In this document: in pieces, positions 46,482-57,892 of the stretch | Position numbering within the stretch: position 1 is the first letter of the stretch | How the letters are laid out: every line of letters starts with the position of its first letter | DNA from: Eucommia ulmoides | Lineage: Eukaryota > Streptophyta > Magnoliopsida > Garryales > Eucommiaceae | Direction of reading: 5' to 3' | Assembly: GCA_016647705.1 (NCBI GenBank) | Contig: CM028334.1 | Span: 5,704,046-5,768,045 of the forward strand | DNA: 64,000 bases | Made by a program: the position numbers and the translations under genes | Notes under the pieces: model-generated | What the model was told of the DNA's origin: nothing | Seen by the model: the letters and a program-made list of their open reading frames with translations, nothing else | The model's database searches: none

Positions 46482-46940
46482 GTTCCTTCAAACTAGCCAA
46501 ATCTGATTCACAATCAATGTTGAATATGTGTGTAACTCCCATGTGCTTACAAACTAACAAAAAGCTAAAGAAATTGTCAATAATCTGTAAAATTCAAAGA
46601 AACAGTAAGTTATTAACTCGTTGTACAGTAACAAATATTTATTTTCAATGAAATTTTATAGGAGAATTTAAAAAAAAAACTACTTCACTCGAAACATAAC
46701 TGCCGACATATTAGTAACAGTAAATATCTTAGTACTACATAACACGTAATACAATTTCACTGGCAATTGCATTGAAAATAAATCAAGCTATTAATGACAG
46801 TAAACATATTTTAAATCCATATCATGTAATACAAACACACTGCCAACTAAATATATATAAACTTACTGTCAAACTCACTGTCCATATATATAAATAAAAG
46901 AAAAATAGAGAGAACGTACCCACACACACCCACACACATA

Positions 46941-46978
<38 letters not shown>

Positions 46979-47560
46979 AGATAGAGTATCAATGGTATAA
47001 ACATGCAACATCAATAGAAAAAATAGAGACAAAAGGCATGAAATCCATAAATCAAACCACTGTTGCACTCGAAATCGGATTGAACAGAAAAAACAAAAAA
47101 AACAAAATTGTTGATTGATCAAACATATTTGTTACCTTGAATCAGAATTAAATTGAACAGATAAAGCAAAAAACAGAGCATTACCTTGAATCAATTAAAT
47201 CACAAAAAAAAAAAAAAAAAAAATTACCTTAAATTGAGGGGTTTTTTGGCACAGATAAATCCGGCACGACACTGCAGACATGAATCGTGAATCATCACGA
47301 TGCATGACCAACGGTAAATTCGTTGATAGATTGAAGCCACGATCTGGTAACTCTTGAAAATCCACAAATTGTACAAGAAATATGGCCACTCCTTCCAAGA
47401 GCGGGTGTAAGACAATAATGGGCCTCCCATAAAATAAAAATAAAAAATAAAAAAGTGTTGACTTTGGTTGGGCTTAAATTAATGGGGTCCATTATTATTT
47501 ACACTTTATATCTGGGTCTAACAAAAAAAAAATCATTTTTTTAAAAAAAAAATGATTGAT
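46482..47560. other. Promoter-side end of the Mutator-like element
   Basis: It is non-coding and includes a (TA)n run at 46942-46975. Blocks around 47225-47400 may be the untranslated leader of the transposase gene. I could not find the partner terminal inverted repeat, so the outer boundary is unknown. Confidence 0.4.
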
Positions 47561-48597
47561 TCCTATATAGTAGGGCTATCATGGTATTGTAAAATTCTAT
47601 GGGTTTAAACTTATTTTCAGTTGAGCTTTTGGGGCCCATGCAAAAGATCCCTATTTTTAATTAGAGTAATTAGAAATTTCTATAATTATTTTAAAATTTT
47701 TTGTATATTAATTAGTTGAAATTGTTTCTAATTACGAAAAATTATTTCTAATTAGGGAGAATTAGAATTTTCTAGAATTATTTCTATAATTTTCTTATAT
47801 TAATTAGTGAGAATTATTTCTAATTAGAGAGAATTAATAAAATTTATTTACGTGTATTAATTAGGGAGAACTATTTCTATAATTTCCATATGCTAATTAG
47901 GAGAAATTATTTCAAATTAGGGAAGGTTAGAAATTTGTATAATTTTTGTATATTAATTAGTATAAATTATTTCTAGTTACGGGGAAATTATTTATAACTA
48001 AGGGAATTAGAAATTTTTATAATTGTTTCTATAATTTTCGTATATTAATTAGTGAGAATATAAGAACATAAGGTGTTTACTTAAAAATATAAGAATTTTA
48101 ATTGAATTCTCGTTGAAATATAGGATAAAAGTTTTCATTCTCAATAAAATGTATGAATACAAGAATATATTTTAAAGAAAAATAATATTACAACTACAAG
48201 GAAAGAGAGAAACGTCTAAAATAATAAAAATGCCCCGAAACTAATATATTCAGTCCAATATCTTTGCAGAATATTTGATTATACCAAATTGAAGCTAAAT
48301 TAAAAAATACGAGAGATCAAATGTGTGATCTCTGAAATCTTAAAGAGTCATTTAAACACCACTCCAAACTCATAGAGATAAAATTAACAAAAATAACCCT
48401 TCACTAGCGAAATTTCATATAATTTTGTTAACAAAAATTGAAATTGGATTATGTTGAAACGAAAATAAAATTAATTTGATAGACAAATAAACAACTCTAT
48501 AAATTTCATATAAAAATAATTTTTTTTTCCTTTATTATTTTTTAACTTTTATAAATTTAAAAATCGATATAGTGCCTTAAGGCACGTGAAATCCCTA
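47561..48597 (+). mobile_element. AATTAG-rich degenerate tandem region with a Helitron-like 3' terminus
   Basis: From about 47650 to 48060, units of roughly 65-100 bp repeat (AATTATTTCTAATTAGGGAG, TATATTAATTAG). The perfect hairpin GTGCCTTAAGGCAC (48572-48585) is followed eight bases later by CTAG and T, a Helitron 3' signature. The 5' end suggested (TCCTATATAGTAG at 47561) is weak, so the full extent is tentative. Confidence 0.45.
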
Positions 48598-49208
48598 GTG
48601 CTAACATAAGTTTATCTCTGCTCCATCCCTATTCGGAGTTGCCGACAACGTCTCAAAATCTCGAAGTTAGTTCGTCGAAACAAAATGATGTTGGAGTTAA
48701 TTTCAAAATGATTTTATTTTTTTAATTAAATGTGCAGAGTCGAGTAGCTAATGTGCAGACTTGCTAACTTATTTTCACCTTTAAACGAGTCAAGCTCAAC
48801 ATATAATGTTAGAGTTTGACTCATGTAAATATACATGAGCTCGAGGTCGGTTGAAAACATAGGCAAGCTCAAATTCAACTCGAGCTGGAAAACAAAATTA
48901 TGTATCTTTAAATTAAAATATAATATAATATTTATAAAATTATTATTTATATAATTTGCTCGTGAACACATTAGAACTGTTGACGAACATATCAGTTCGC
49001 CAAACTCTTCTAATAAATAAACAAGATTTTTTACCTCAAGTCTAGCTCGAGCTGGACCATATTCCAGTTGTAATCTCAATGATTAAGGAATAAATTATTA
49101 TTTATTTTGATATAAAAAAATTTGAAACTGAAACAAAAAATATGGAGAATTTAGAAGTAAATTTACTGTTCCAACAATACTCTGAAAGAAAATTTTTTGA
49201 CAAAATAA
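48598..49208. other. Intergenic DNA
   Basis: A 117-codon minus-strand frame (48726-49079) has no domain or supporting signal. The rest is AT-rich. Confidence 0.5.
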
Positions 49209-49945
49209 TCTTATACTATATATAATAGTAGAAGACATGTCCTTATATTCAAGTATACATAATCTTCTTCATCTCCTTCATTCTCAATTCATTGCCGTTG
49301 ATCTCCACCATCATCTTCATCTCTTACAATAAATTCCAAAGTTCTTCATCTTCTACAATAAATTCCAAAGGTCTTCATTTTTTTTAATTGTCCGTTATTT
49401 TATTTTTTTTAATATATTTCTTACATTTTTTTTTGTTTTTTAATATATCAAATAATGGGTGACCTCATTTAATTTTTTAATCTTTTTTATTTTAGTTAAT
49501 TTATATGATTAAATTTTCTGATCCACATTTTATGTTATTTAAAAAATAAAGTGTAATTGAAAAATTATTTCTACCAAAAAAGAAATTTGATACGATATAA
49601 ATTAATTAAATTAACATTTGCTTTGCTAGACTTACAAAAATTGAATTGTAATTTATGCCCATTTGTGTGTTATTTTATAGTATTTTATTAAAAAATAATT
49701 TGTACATATATTATTTCACTTTTGAAAATATATATTTTCACCCCTTTATTTTTAGAAAAAAATAATTAGAATATTTAAAATTTCATATACTCATCCTCTA
49801 ATTTATATAAATTTCAATTGAACTCTTAAAAAAAATTATCCTATATGTAGATAAAAATCAAAATTATAATATCAAAGTATTCAAATTAAAAAAAAATATA
49901 TTAATATTTTTTTTAGACCTACATATTATGCGGGTCTAAAACTAA
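49209..49945 (+). mobile_element. Short non-autonomous Helitron
   Basis: It starts TCTTATACTATATATAATAG, typical of plant Helitron 5' ends, directly after an A, and ends GCGGGTCTAAAACTAA directly before a T. This fits insertion between A and T with a CTRR terminus. At 737 bp it has no Rep/helicase frame. Its 3' end is within about 50 bp of the first RNase T2 pseudogene. Confidence 0.7.
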
Positions 49946-49994
49946 TATATATGAAAACGCCATTACAATCTCCACTACAAATTCATGCCAAGAA

Positions 49995-50536
49995 ATTGGC
50001 ATGTCATGGTTCAAGTGTTTTTCTCTTGTTCACTGGTTCACTGACCTCCCAAACTCTAAATCACCTCCAGTTGGTGAAAACTTGGACGCCAACCTTTTGC
50101 TCGTTGCCGGATGTGCGACATGTAAGTCTCTGGCTCCGACATTCACCACCCATGGATTATGGCTTGCCGATTCAAATGGGTTTACGATTAGGTTATGCGA
50201 TATACCCTAGGATCCTTCAGTTAGTGATGTTAAGAACTAGGTAATCAGTGATATCAACTTTCTAATTAATGATTATGTACATTACTGATTTTATTATTTC
50301 GGGATTTAAATTATTTCGGGCGGATATCGGGGAGGCTTCATTTTGGGCTCACAAATAGTTCGAGCACGGGAGTTGCTTACATATGAATACGCCAGACTAC
50401 TTCATGTTGGCATCCTCGCAGCAAGACGACTCAATTTTTTGGCCATCCTGTTGGCAGCCAACGTTGTTCCAAGCATGAATGTTGGTTACCTGACCACTGA
50501 TTTCCAGACAACGATCCGACGGGTGATCGTGTGTGG
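49995..50536 (+). pseudogene. RNase T2 (S-RNase-like) pseudogene, plus-strand copy
   Basis: A hydrophobic leader (SSVFLLFTGSLT) is followed by LNHLQLVKTWTPTFC, the first conserved T2 block. After a frameshift comes TFTTHGLWLADSNG (50142-50183), with the first catalytic His in THGLW. A probable intron starts at 50240 (CTAG|GTAATC). The second active-site block FWAHK-FEHGSC (about 50330-50376) carries the second His and has a TAG where a Trp codon is expected. RLNFLAILLAAN...TTDFQTTIRR follows after another frameshift. T2 RNases are secreted or vacuolar enzymes, and S-RNases are the pistil determinants of gametophytic self-incompatibility. Class I/II versus S-type cannot be settled by eye. Frameshifts and the stop make it non-functional. 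Confidence 0.8.
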
Positions 50537-50539
50537 AGT

Positions 50540-51070
50540 TAAGAGGTTGACAAGAAACATAAACCCTTAGGGTCACACCAATTAACGGTTGGATCGCTGC
50601 CTGGAAATCAGTGGTCCAATAACCGATTTTTATGCTCGAAATAACATTGGCGGCCAACGGGATGGCCAAAAAATTGAGTCTGCTTGTAACGTTGATGCCG
50701 ATGATGAAGTAGTCTGTCACATTAATTTGCGAGTAACTCCCATGCTCAAACCATCCGTGAGCCCAAAATTAAACCTTGTAGAAAACCATGCTCTCATCAG
50801 GTCCGGACACAAACTATTAAGCTTCACAGTCCAATAAAGAAGAATAGTAATTATAATCCCCAAAAACCAAAATCGCTAATGTAAATAATCATCAACTAAA
50901 AAGTTGATATAAATAATTACCTTTTACTTAACATCACTAACAGTGACGAGCAAAACGTCGACATCCAAGTTTTTATCAATTGGGTGTGATTTAAGTTTGG
51001 AAGGTCACCGAACCAGAGAACAAGAACGAGAGAAAAAACACTTGAACCAAAGAACCATCAAGATTAAATC
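50540..51070 (-). pseudogene. RNase T2 (S-RNase-like) pseudogene, minus-strand inverted copy
   Basis: It is tail-to-tail with the previous copy and colinear with it when reversed. A signal-like leader (QVFFLSFLFSGSV) comes first, then LNHTQLIKTWMSTFC (about 51050-50945). Next are the intron sequence (AAAAG|GTAATTA) and a continuous stretch, EHGSYS (50747-50730) to LNFLAIPLAANV...TTDFQAAIQPLIGV. It ends in VYVSCQPLN, the C-terminal Cys region. A deletion of about 110 bp has removed the first His block, and the second block has Tyr for Cys. It lies directly downstream of the F-box gene on the same strand. Confidence 0.78.
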
Positions 51071-51071
51071 T

Positions 51072-52040
51072 TCAGAAGACAGAAACCAGGCTTCCCTTAT
51101 AACCAAAAACATAATAGCAGGGACCACGACTTTTAATAAGTTTCTTCATTTTTTGGGTTTTAGGATCATACATGACCACCTTCGACCTTCTGGTTTTTAT
51201 TATAATTTGATCATTCTTCCAAACACCGAGCGGCAAAAGAAGCACTTCTGTAGAAAAAGGTCCAACAGTTAATAGCTTCGACCATTTCCCCTCCTATTTC
51301 ATCACCCACATCTCCATTGATGTCTCACTCACAAGATCATCATAAAGGAAGAGACCAATAGAACCATTGTGCATTGCAAGACAACATTGAGTCATATCAG
51401 GATTACATAACACCCGCTCTTTCACAAACACCTCTTTGCTCATGTTAAACAAAAGGATATAGAAACTTACATTATTATTGGCAGGGAATAGCCAATAGTA
51501 TACTCCCTTAACATAGGGTCTGTTCATTTCATAATGCTAGAAAGTTAGTATCCAAACCACTTTGTAATGGTTGCTCGTAGGGTCAAGTCCAAGGCCAAAT
51601 GCATGAGAATGGTAGGGATTGGGAAAGTCGAGGCAGGGTTTAGGGAGTGGCTTCAACAACCCAATGGCAGGGTTCCACAGAGTTACCTCATCCATCCCAT
51701 CATTATGCAGACAGAATAAGCCATCCAAGGGATCGGCCACAACAGCTGCCTTAACTGGTATCTTCAAATAATTAGGTTCTAGGAAATATGAAGACTCCCT
51801 CTCAAGTGCTTCATCGGGGAACAATGAAGGAGCATACCTATACCTATAGCAACCATCTTAGTAACGATAAATAAGTAGTTGTCCATCGTTTTTGACACCC
51901 TTCTCAGTGTGTTTGCGGATAAAATAAGGACTTTTGATTATGGCGTACCATAGCTTACAGACGCTCTTGAATCGCAATAGGTATTTCACAGGAAGCCATG
52001 ACAAAATGTCAACAACTACATCCTCAGGGATATGACACAT
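51072..52040 (-). pseudogene. F-box protein with FBA domain (SLF/SFB-like type), three in-frame stops
   Basis: One continuous frame of 322 codons runs from ATG at 52040 to TGA at 51072-51074. The N-terminus has an F-box (IPEDVVVDILSWLPVKYLLRFKSVCKLW, about residues 3-30, the Skp1-binding module of SCF ubiquitin ligases). The rest is an FBA region: DGLFCLHNDG...LWNPAI, GLGLDP...HYKVVWIL, YYWLFP, FNMSKEVF, MEMWVMK, GKWSKLLTVGP, and a final GYKGSLVSV. Stops lie at 51858-51860 (TAA), 51537-51539 (TAG) and 51294-51296 (TAG), with no frameshift. Pollen SLF/SFB proteins belong to this family, but so do hundreds of other plant F-box proteins. A copia element begins 73 bp upstream of the ATG. Confidence 0.85.
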
Positions 52041-52118
52041 CTTCGAAAGGTCTTGACATTATATGATCAAAATATTGGGATCATCATAAAAGTTCAACAA
52101 AAACAATGAATCAATATA

Positions 52119-52313
52119 TATTAAAGCAAAAGTGGTAAAAATATCTCTTCTCATTGAGAACTCAAAATTATATTTACAAGAGAGGTTGGAGTGCTATTTA
52201 TAGACAATCAGAATAGCATCTCAACTAACTAAATTAGTTACAAGAATGAATAACTGAAAATCTAACTAACTAACAGAAATAACTAATTGCAATTAACTAA
52301 ATATGGTTTAATA
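52119..52313 (-). repeat. 3' LTR of copia element 2
   Basis: It is 195 bp and nearly identical to the 5' LTR, beside the F-box gene start. Confidence 0.93.
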
Positions 52314-52373
52314 TTCCCCCTCAAGATGGACTGTGAAGATCCTTAACAGCCATCTTGGATAGAAGTGGTACCA

Positions 52374-55300
52374 TCAATGCCGAGGGAAAAGCCTTTGTAA
52401 AATATCTGCAAGTTGATGTTGAGTTCTAATGGGCATAAGTCGAATAACTCTGTCAGTAACTTTATCCCGAATAAAATGACAATCGAGCTCAATATGTTTG
52501 GTCCTTTCATGAAAAATGGGATTTGAAGCGATGTGTATGGCAGCTTGATTATCACAAAACAAAAGAGCTGGAGATGAGATATCAATCTAAAAATCATGTA
52601 ATAATTGCCGAAGCCACACTAATTCACTGGTAGCAGATGCTAGTGCACGATATTCCGCTTTAGCTGAAGATCGGGATATAGTTGTTTGCTTTTTAGCCTT
52701 CCAAGATATTAAAGAATTACCAAGAAACACACAAAATCCAGTAACAAATTTCCTTGTATCCAAACATGATCCCCAGTCAGCATCTAAAAAAGCCTTGAGT
52801 TGAAGAGAAGAATGGGCAGAGAAGAATAATCCTTGACCAGGATTTGATTTGAGATATCTGAGCAAATGATGAGCAGCTTGCATGTGAGGAATTCGAGGAT
52901 GAGCCACAAATTGACTAAGTTTATGCACAGCAAAGGTAATATCAGGTCTGGTAATGGTAAGGTAAAGTAATTTACCAATGCGTCTGCGATACTGAGAAAT
53001 ATCAGCAAGCAGTTCACCATCACTGCCATTCAATTGAGCTTTGGGATCTAAAGGAACCTGAGTAGGTTTACAGGCTAAGTAGCCAGTATTTGCCAGTAAC
53101 TGAAGCGTATAGTGGCGTTAAGAAAGCACCATGCCATGAACAGATCTTGCAATTTCAAGACCAATGAAGTATTTTAGTTGTCCTAGGTCTTTAGGTTTGA
53201 ACTGGCTATAGAGAAATTTCTTCAAAGAATTTATAACTTGACCATTAGAACTAGCAATGATGATATCATCAACATATACTAGTAATGCAACAAAAGATGA
53301 ACCTGATTCTTTTGTGAACAAGGAGTAATCGGCTTTTGATTGAACAAAACCAAATTGGATAAGAACATGAGCAAACTTGGAATTCCACTGTTGTGAAGCT
53401 TGTTTAAGTCCATATATAGACTTATGAAGCTTGCAAACAAGTCGTGTGCCTATTGTAAAACTCTTCCCCTTTCGACTATAACCAAGAGGAAGATCTATGT
53501 ATACATCTTCAAACAAATCGCCATTAAGAAATGCATTATTAACATCTAATTGATTTAGATGCTAATGTTGACTTGTAGCAAGTGCCAGTAAGACTTTGAC
53601 AGTGACTAACTTTGCGACGGGTGAGAAAGTTTTAGTGAAATCAACACCTTCTTGTTGAGTATACCCCTTAGCAACTAAATGTGCTTTATGTCCCTCTAGA
53701 GTACCATCAGAATGATACTTAATCTTGTAAATCCATTTACAACCAATAGAGTGTGTGCCTTGAGGCAAAAGAACAATGGACCAAGTTTTGTTGGATTCCA
53801 TTGCATCTAATTCAGCTTGCATAGCTTCTCTCTATTGTGGCAACTTGACAGCTTGATGATAATATTGGGGCTCATAATGAGAAGAAACTGTTAGGACAAA
53901 TGCCCTGTGCGATGGAGATAAGGAATCATAAGACAAAAAACTTGGATAGAGGATAGGGTGTATTGGAGGATGGAAACTTATGATGCATCAATAAACTGCA
54001 ATGATAATCATGAAGATAGGAAGGAGGTTTAGAAACTCATGAAGACTTTCGAGTAGGAAGAACATCAGAAGAAGCTAAGTCTGGAATAACAGAGGTTTCC
54101 GTTTCTAGGACGGGTGAAGAATTAGGGAAAATAGATGAAGGTGGATCATGATATGTAATAGGAATGTCAGGAGAAGGAACAGGTAAGATAAGGTCAAGAA
54201 AAGGATCAACGAGGGTATCAGGAGCTACAACGGAATGGAATGGATAGATGTTCTCATGAAAAATGAGATCTCTTGAGATGAAAACCTGTTTAGATTGAAT
54301 ATCATAGAGTTTGTAGCCTTTTATACCCGGAGGATATCCCAGAAAAATGCAAATCCTAGACCTTGGTTGGAACTTGGTACGATGAGCCTTAAGAGTGGAG
54401 GCAAATGCAAGGCATCCAAAAACTCTAAAAGAAGAGTAATCAACGGCATGGTTATGAAAAGCTTCATAAGGAGTCTTTTGATTTAACAGAGGTGGAGAAG
54501 TGTGATTGATGATATATGTGGCCGTAAGAATGCACTCAGTCCAAAATTGGATGGGCACACGAGACTGGAAGAATAAAGCCCGAGCAACATTGAGTAGATG
54601 CTGATGTTTTCTTTCGACGACTGAATTTTGTTGTGGGGTGTCCACACAAGAAAATTGATGAAGAACTCTTTTGTCATTAAAAAAATCAGGAAATACTAAC
54701 TCCCGCGCATTATCAGATCGAAAAACCTTGATATTAGTATTGAATTGAGTTGCCACCATATTAAAAAACCTGGGAATCACACTGCTTACATCAGATTTGT
54801 GCTTGAGTAAAAATATCCATGTGAACCTTGTACAATCATCAACCAAAGTAATAAAGTACCGATAGCCAGCATAGGATGAGATATGGTAAGGCCCCCAAAT
54901 ATCACAGTGTATCAAATCAAATGGAGATGAAGACAAATGATTATTAGAGATAAAGGATAATCTTCTTTGTTTAGTTAAAGAACACAGATAACAAGGAGCC
55001 TTTTTAAACGTCGAAGTATCACAATGTAAACAGGCTTGCAAGCCATCTAACTGCCGAGATGATAAATGGCCAAGTCGATTGTGCCATGTATGAGCAGATA
55101 AGTGGTTGACATACACTGTTGAAGGAGTAGGTGAAGTTCCAGTATCCATAACATAGAGACCATCAATGAAATCACCCTTGCCAATCATTTTCTTATTGAT
55201 AAGATCCTGAATCATGAAGCCATTACAAAAAAAACTAACAGTAAGATGATAGCCGTTTGTAAGAGCATCCACATAAATCAAATGCAGCCTGTGGTACAAA

Positions 55301-55717
55301 TAACACATATTTGAGAACGAGGAAAGAATTCAGCCGAACATCTCCACCATAGCTAACTGGTATACGAGTGTGGTTTAGTAAGGTGACAAATGAATTTGGA
55401 ATAAACTTCATAGAGATAAAGTTGGCAGCATTGGAACATATGTGTCGAGTGGCTCCAGAATCGACTATCCAATATTGATTGGAAGAAAAGACAGGATTTA
55501 AAGATACTGAGAAACATATACCTGTAGTGTAAGCAGTAGAAGGAACTTTCTCATTAGTGGGCATCGCAGTGGCTGTCAACTTACCTGAAAGTAAAGAAAG
55601 TAAATGCTGACATTGATCACTGTTGAGATTTTGTAAGAAATTCTCAACATTTGCTTGCGGATCAATCTTAGCCTCTAAATTACAAGGAGGTTGACTAGAA
55701 ACTTGATTAATAGCCAC
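52374..55717 (-). pseudogene. copia 2 protease, integrase, reverse transcriptase and RNase H
   Basis: In order: the protease site WIVDSGATRHIC (about 55475); the integrase finger (H...H...CYLC); the integrase core with HCDIWGPY, RSDNARE and VVERKH (55308-54037); RT with KWIYKIK (53822-53562) and YVDDIIIAS (53516-53118); RNase H (53033-52587); and a terminal block [23 protein letters not shown] ending at 52374. At least four stops or frameshifts separate these blocks, and several stops are one transition from Trp or Gln codons. Confidence 0.9.
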
Positions 55718-56686
55718 TGTATGAGTTGGTGAAAATTTTTCTGTCTGTCATGTCTTAAAACCAGGAGGATAGCCATGAAGCTTATAACAACGCTCAAAAG
55801 TATGACCATGGAGATGGTAATGTGTGCAAAATGGCTTATCCTTTCTTTGACCTCTATAACCACCAGAAAAACCACCAGTAGAACCACCAAAGTGCTGAGG
55901 CCCGCGAGTATATCATTTATTGTTACGATCAGTCTGAATAGCAAAAACCATACTGTTGGTTGCAGCAGATCTAATAGTACTGTGAACTTCAAGTTGTCGC
56001 TGCTGTTCCTCTTGAGATACAAAACCAAATACCTTATTGATTGATGGAATGGGATCCATGAGTAGTATTTGGCTACGGACTGGAGAAAAAGAATCATGTA
56101 GCCCCATGAGAAAGGACATGATGTACTCCATCTGGTAGTGAGAATTTAAAGCTTTTACTCCACCACAAGTACAATTACCACAAGTGCATTGAGGTCTGAA
56201 ATTGCTTAACTGATCCCAGATAGCTTTCGGTTTAGTGAAATAAACGTTGATAGAAAGTTGATCTTGAGCTAAGGTCATTAATTCACGCCTTAATTGAAAA
56301 ATCCGAGGGCCATTCTTTTGTTGAAATCGTTCTTTCAGATCAATCCAAATCTCATGAGCAGATTCAACATAAAGCACACTGGCAGATATCTCTTTGGAAA
56401 TAGAATTAAGTATCCAAGAGATGATAACATTGTTATTCCTCGTCCAAGAATTAAGGAGATTAAGATCGTTACCTTCAGGTTTGGGGATGGATCCATTAAT
56501 GAAGCCCAGCTTGTTCTTCACAAATAATGCAATTAGCATGGCTCGACTCCAGGAGGCATAATTATCTCCAATCAGAGCTTACGACACCAATATAAGTCCG
56601 GTGCTATCGGAATGATGAAGGAAATAAAGACTCAAGTATTCATCTATGGTGGTTGATGAAAAAGTCTCTGCTCCAGAAGATTCCAT
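55700..56686 (-). pseudogene. copia 2 gag
   Basis: It begins at ATG 56686 (MESSGAETFSS). A TAA at 56579-56581 interrupts just before GDNYASWSRAML, the conserved start of Ale/Retrofit-type gag. The frame then runs to 55913. The knuckle (CTHYHLHGHTFERC, about 55830-55790) is in a shifted frame. Confidence 0.85.
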
Positions 56687-57191
56687 AGAGGCCATTAAGG
56701 ATAGATCAACAAATTTTGAGATCTATTATGAACAGAGACGATCGCAAATGCCAATAAACGATCCTTCAATTCTGATTGACTCACTCTGGCGAGCTAATCG
56801 ATCGACGACAATGAAGATCGAAGTAAATCAAAAGCTTAGACGTCGAAGAAAAATCCAGCTGAGTTGACAATCGAACGTGGATAATCGTCGATAGGCGATA
56901 ATCGAAGATAAAAGTAAATAAATCGTCAATCGTCAAGAACGATTGAGGAGCAGCGAAACAGAAGCTTCAATCGGTCGTCAAACAAATCAAGAAGACAAAC
57001 CGAGAAGAGGCAATGAAAAAGAATTGACAAACAAGAATTAGATCGATGATGTACCTGGAGGAACAATATAGATCTGAGCTCAATCATAGATCTGATTTTA
57101 CGATTGATGAAAAGAAGTAAGCGAAAGTGGAAGAGGAGGAATTAGATCTGGAACTCAACCGTGCATTCCCCAAGAATTTCATCTGATACCA

Positions 57192-57386
57192 TATTAAAGC
57201 AAAAGAGGTAAAAATATCTTTTCTCATTGAGAACTCAAGGTTATATTTACAAGAGAGGTTGGAGTGCTATTTATAGACAATTAGAATAGCATCTCAACTA
57301 ACTAAATTAGTTACAAGAATGAATAACTGAAAATCTAACTAACTAACAGAAATAACTAATTACAATTAACAGAATATGGTTTAATA
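57192..57386 (-). repeat. 5' LTR of copia element 2
   Basis: It is 195 bp. Between this LTR and gag lie about 500 bp of leader with ATCGTC-rich sequence. Confidence 0.93.
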
Positions 57387-57473
57387 ATATAGTCTATTTC
57401 TACATAACACAATAGAACGCATACTTGGATACACACACATATTTGTTATGAGGTTTCAACATAAACCATATGG

Positions 57474-57761
57474 TGTCAAGTGGAGTAACTCATTTTATAT
57501 ATAGACTATTTTGAAAAACCTCACAAATTCGATATTGGTTTCTAACACCCACCCTTACGTGCAACACCGCCTTGCACGTGATGCGATCAAACAAAAAAAG
57601 AGACGAGATAAACTTTCAAACAATCGGAGACAAACAAACATGATTTCCCAAACCTACCTTTGATACCATGTCAGGAGGTCCCAATTTAAAACTTAGAGTA
57701 ACTCATTTCATCTATAGACTACTTTTGAGAAGCCTCACAAATTCGATATGAGATTCTAACA
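57474..57761 (-). mobile_element. TRIM (miniature LTR element) of 288 bp
   Basis: Two direct repeats of 93 bp (57669-57761) and 74 bp (57474-57547) share GAGTAACTCATTT, TATAGACTA, CCTCACAAATTCGATAT and the end TTCTAACA. In the minus-strand direction each starts TGTTAGAA and ends TGACA. The primer site TGGTATCAAA (57668-57659) directly follows the 5' repeat, and a purine tract (AAGGGTGGG) precedes the 3' one. The interior is about 120 bp and non-coding. Flanks (TATGG and AATAT) do not match, so the target duplication is lost or one end has moved. Confidence 0.75.
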
Positions 57762-57892
57762 AATATTGACAGTTAAAATTTGACATAATTAAAACAAATT
57801 CTAATTAGGAAAAATTAACGTAATGATTCCATTCACTAAAAGATGAATAGATGCGTCATGTCAAGTTCTTTAAAATTGTAGCTTATTCTTTA

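Larger units (their letters stand above)
52119..57386 (-). mobile_element. Ty1/copia retrotransposon with 195-bp LTRs
   Basis: The LTRs are 57192-57386 (5') and 52119-52313 (3') in the minus-strand direction. The TSD ATATA is exact (52114-52118 and 57387-57391). LTR ends are TATTAAA...TTTAATA rather than TG...CA. The tRNA-iMet-type primer site TGGTATCAGAT (57191-57181) follows the 5' LTR, and a purine tract GAGGGGGAA precedes the 3' LTR. Gag and pol blocks occur in copia order but are heavily mutated. Confidence 0.93.
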
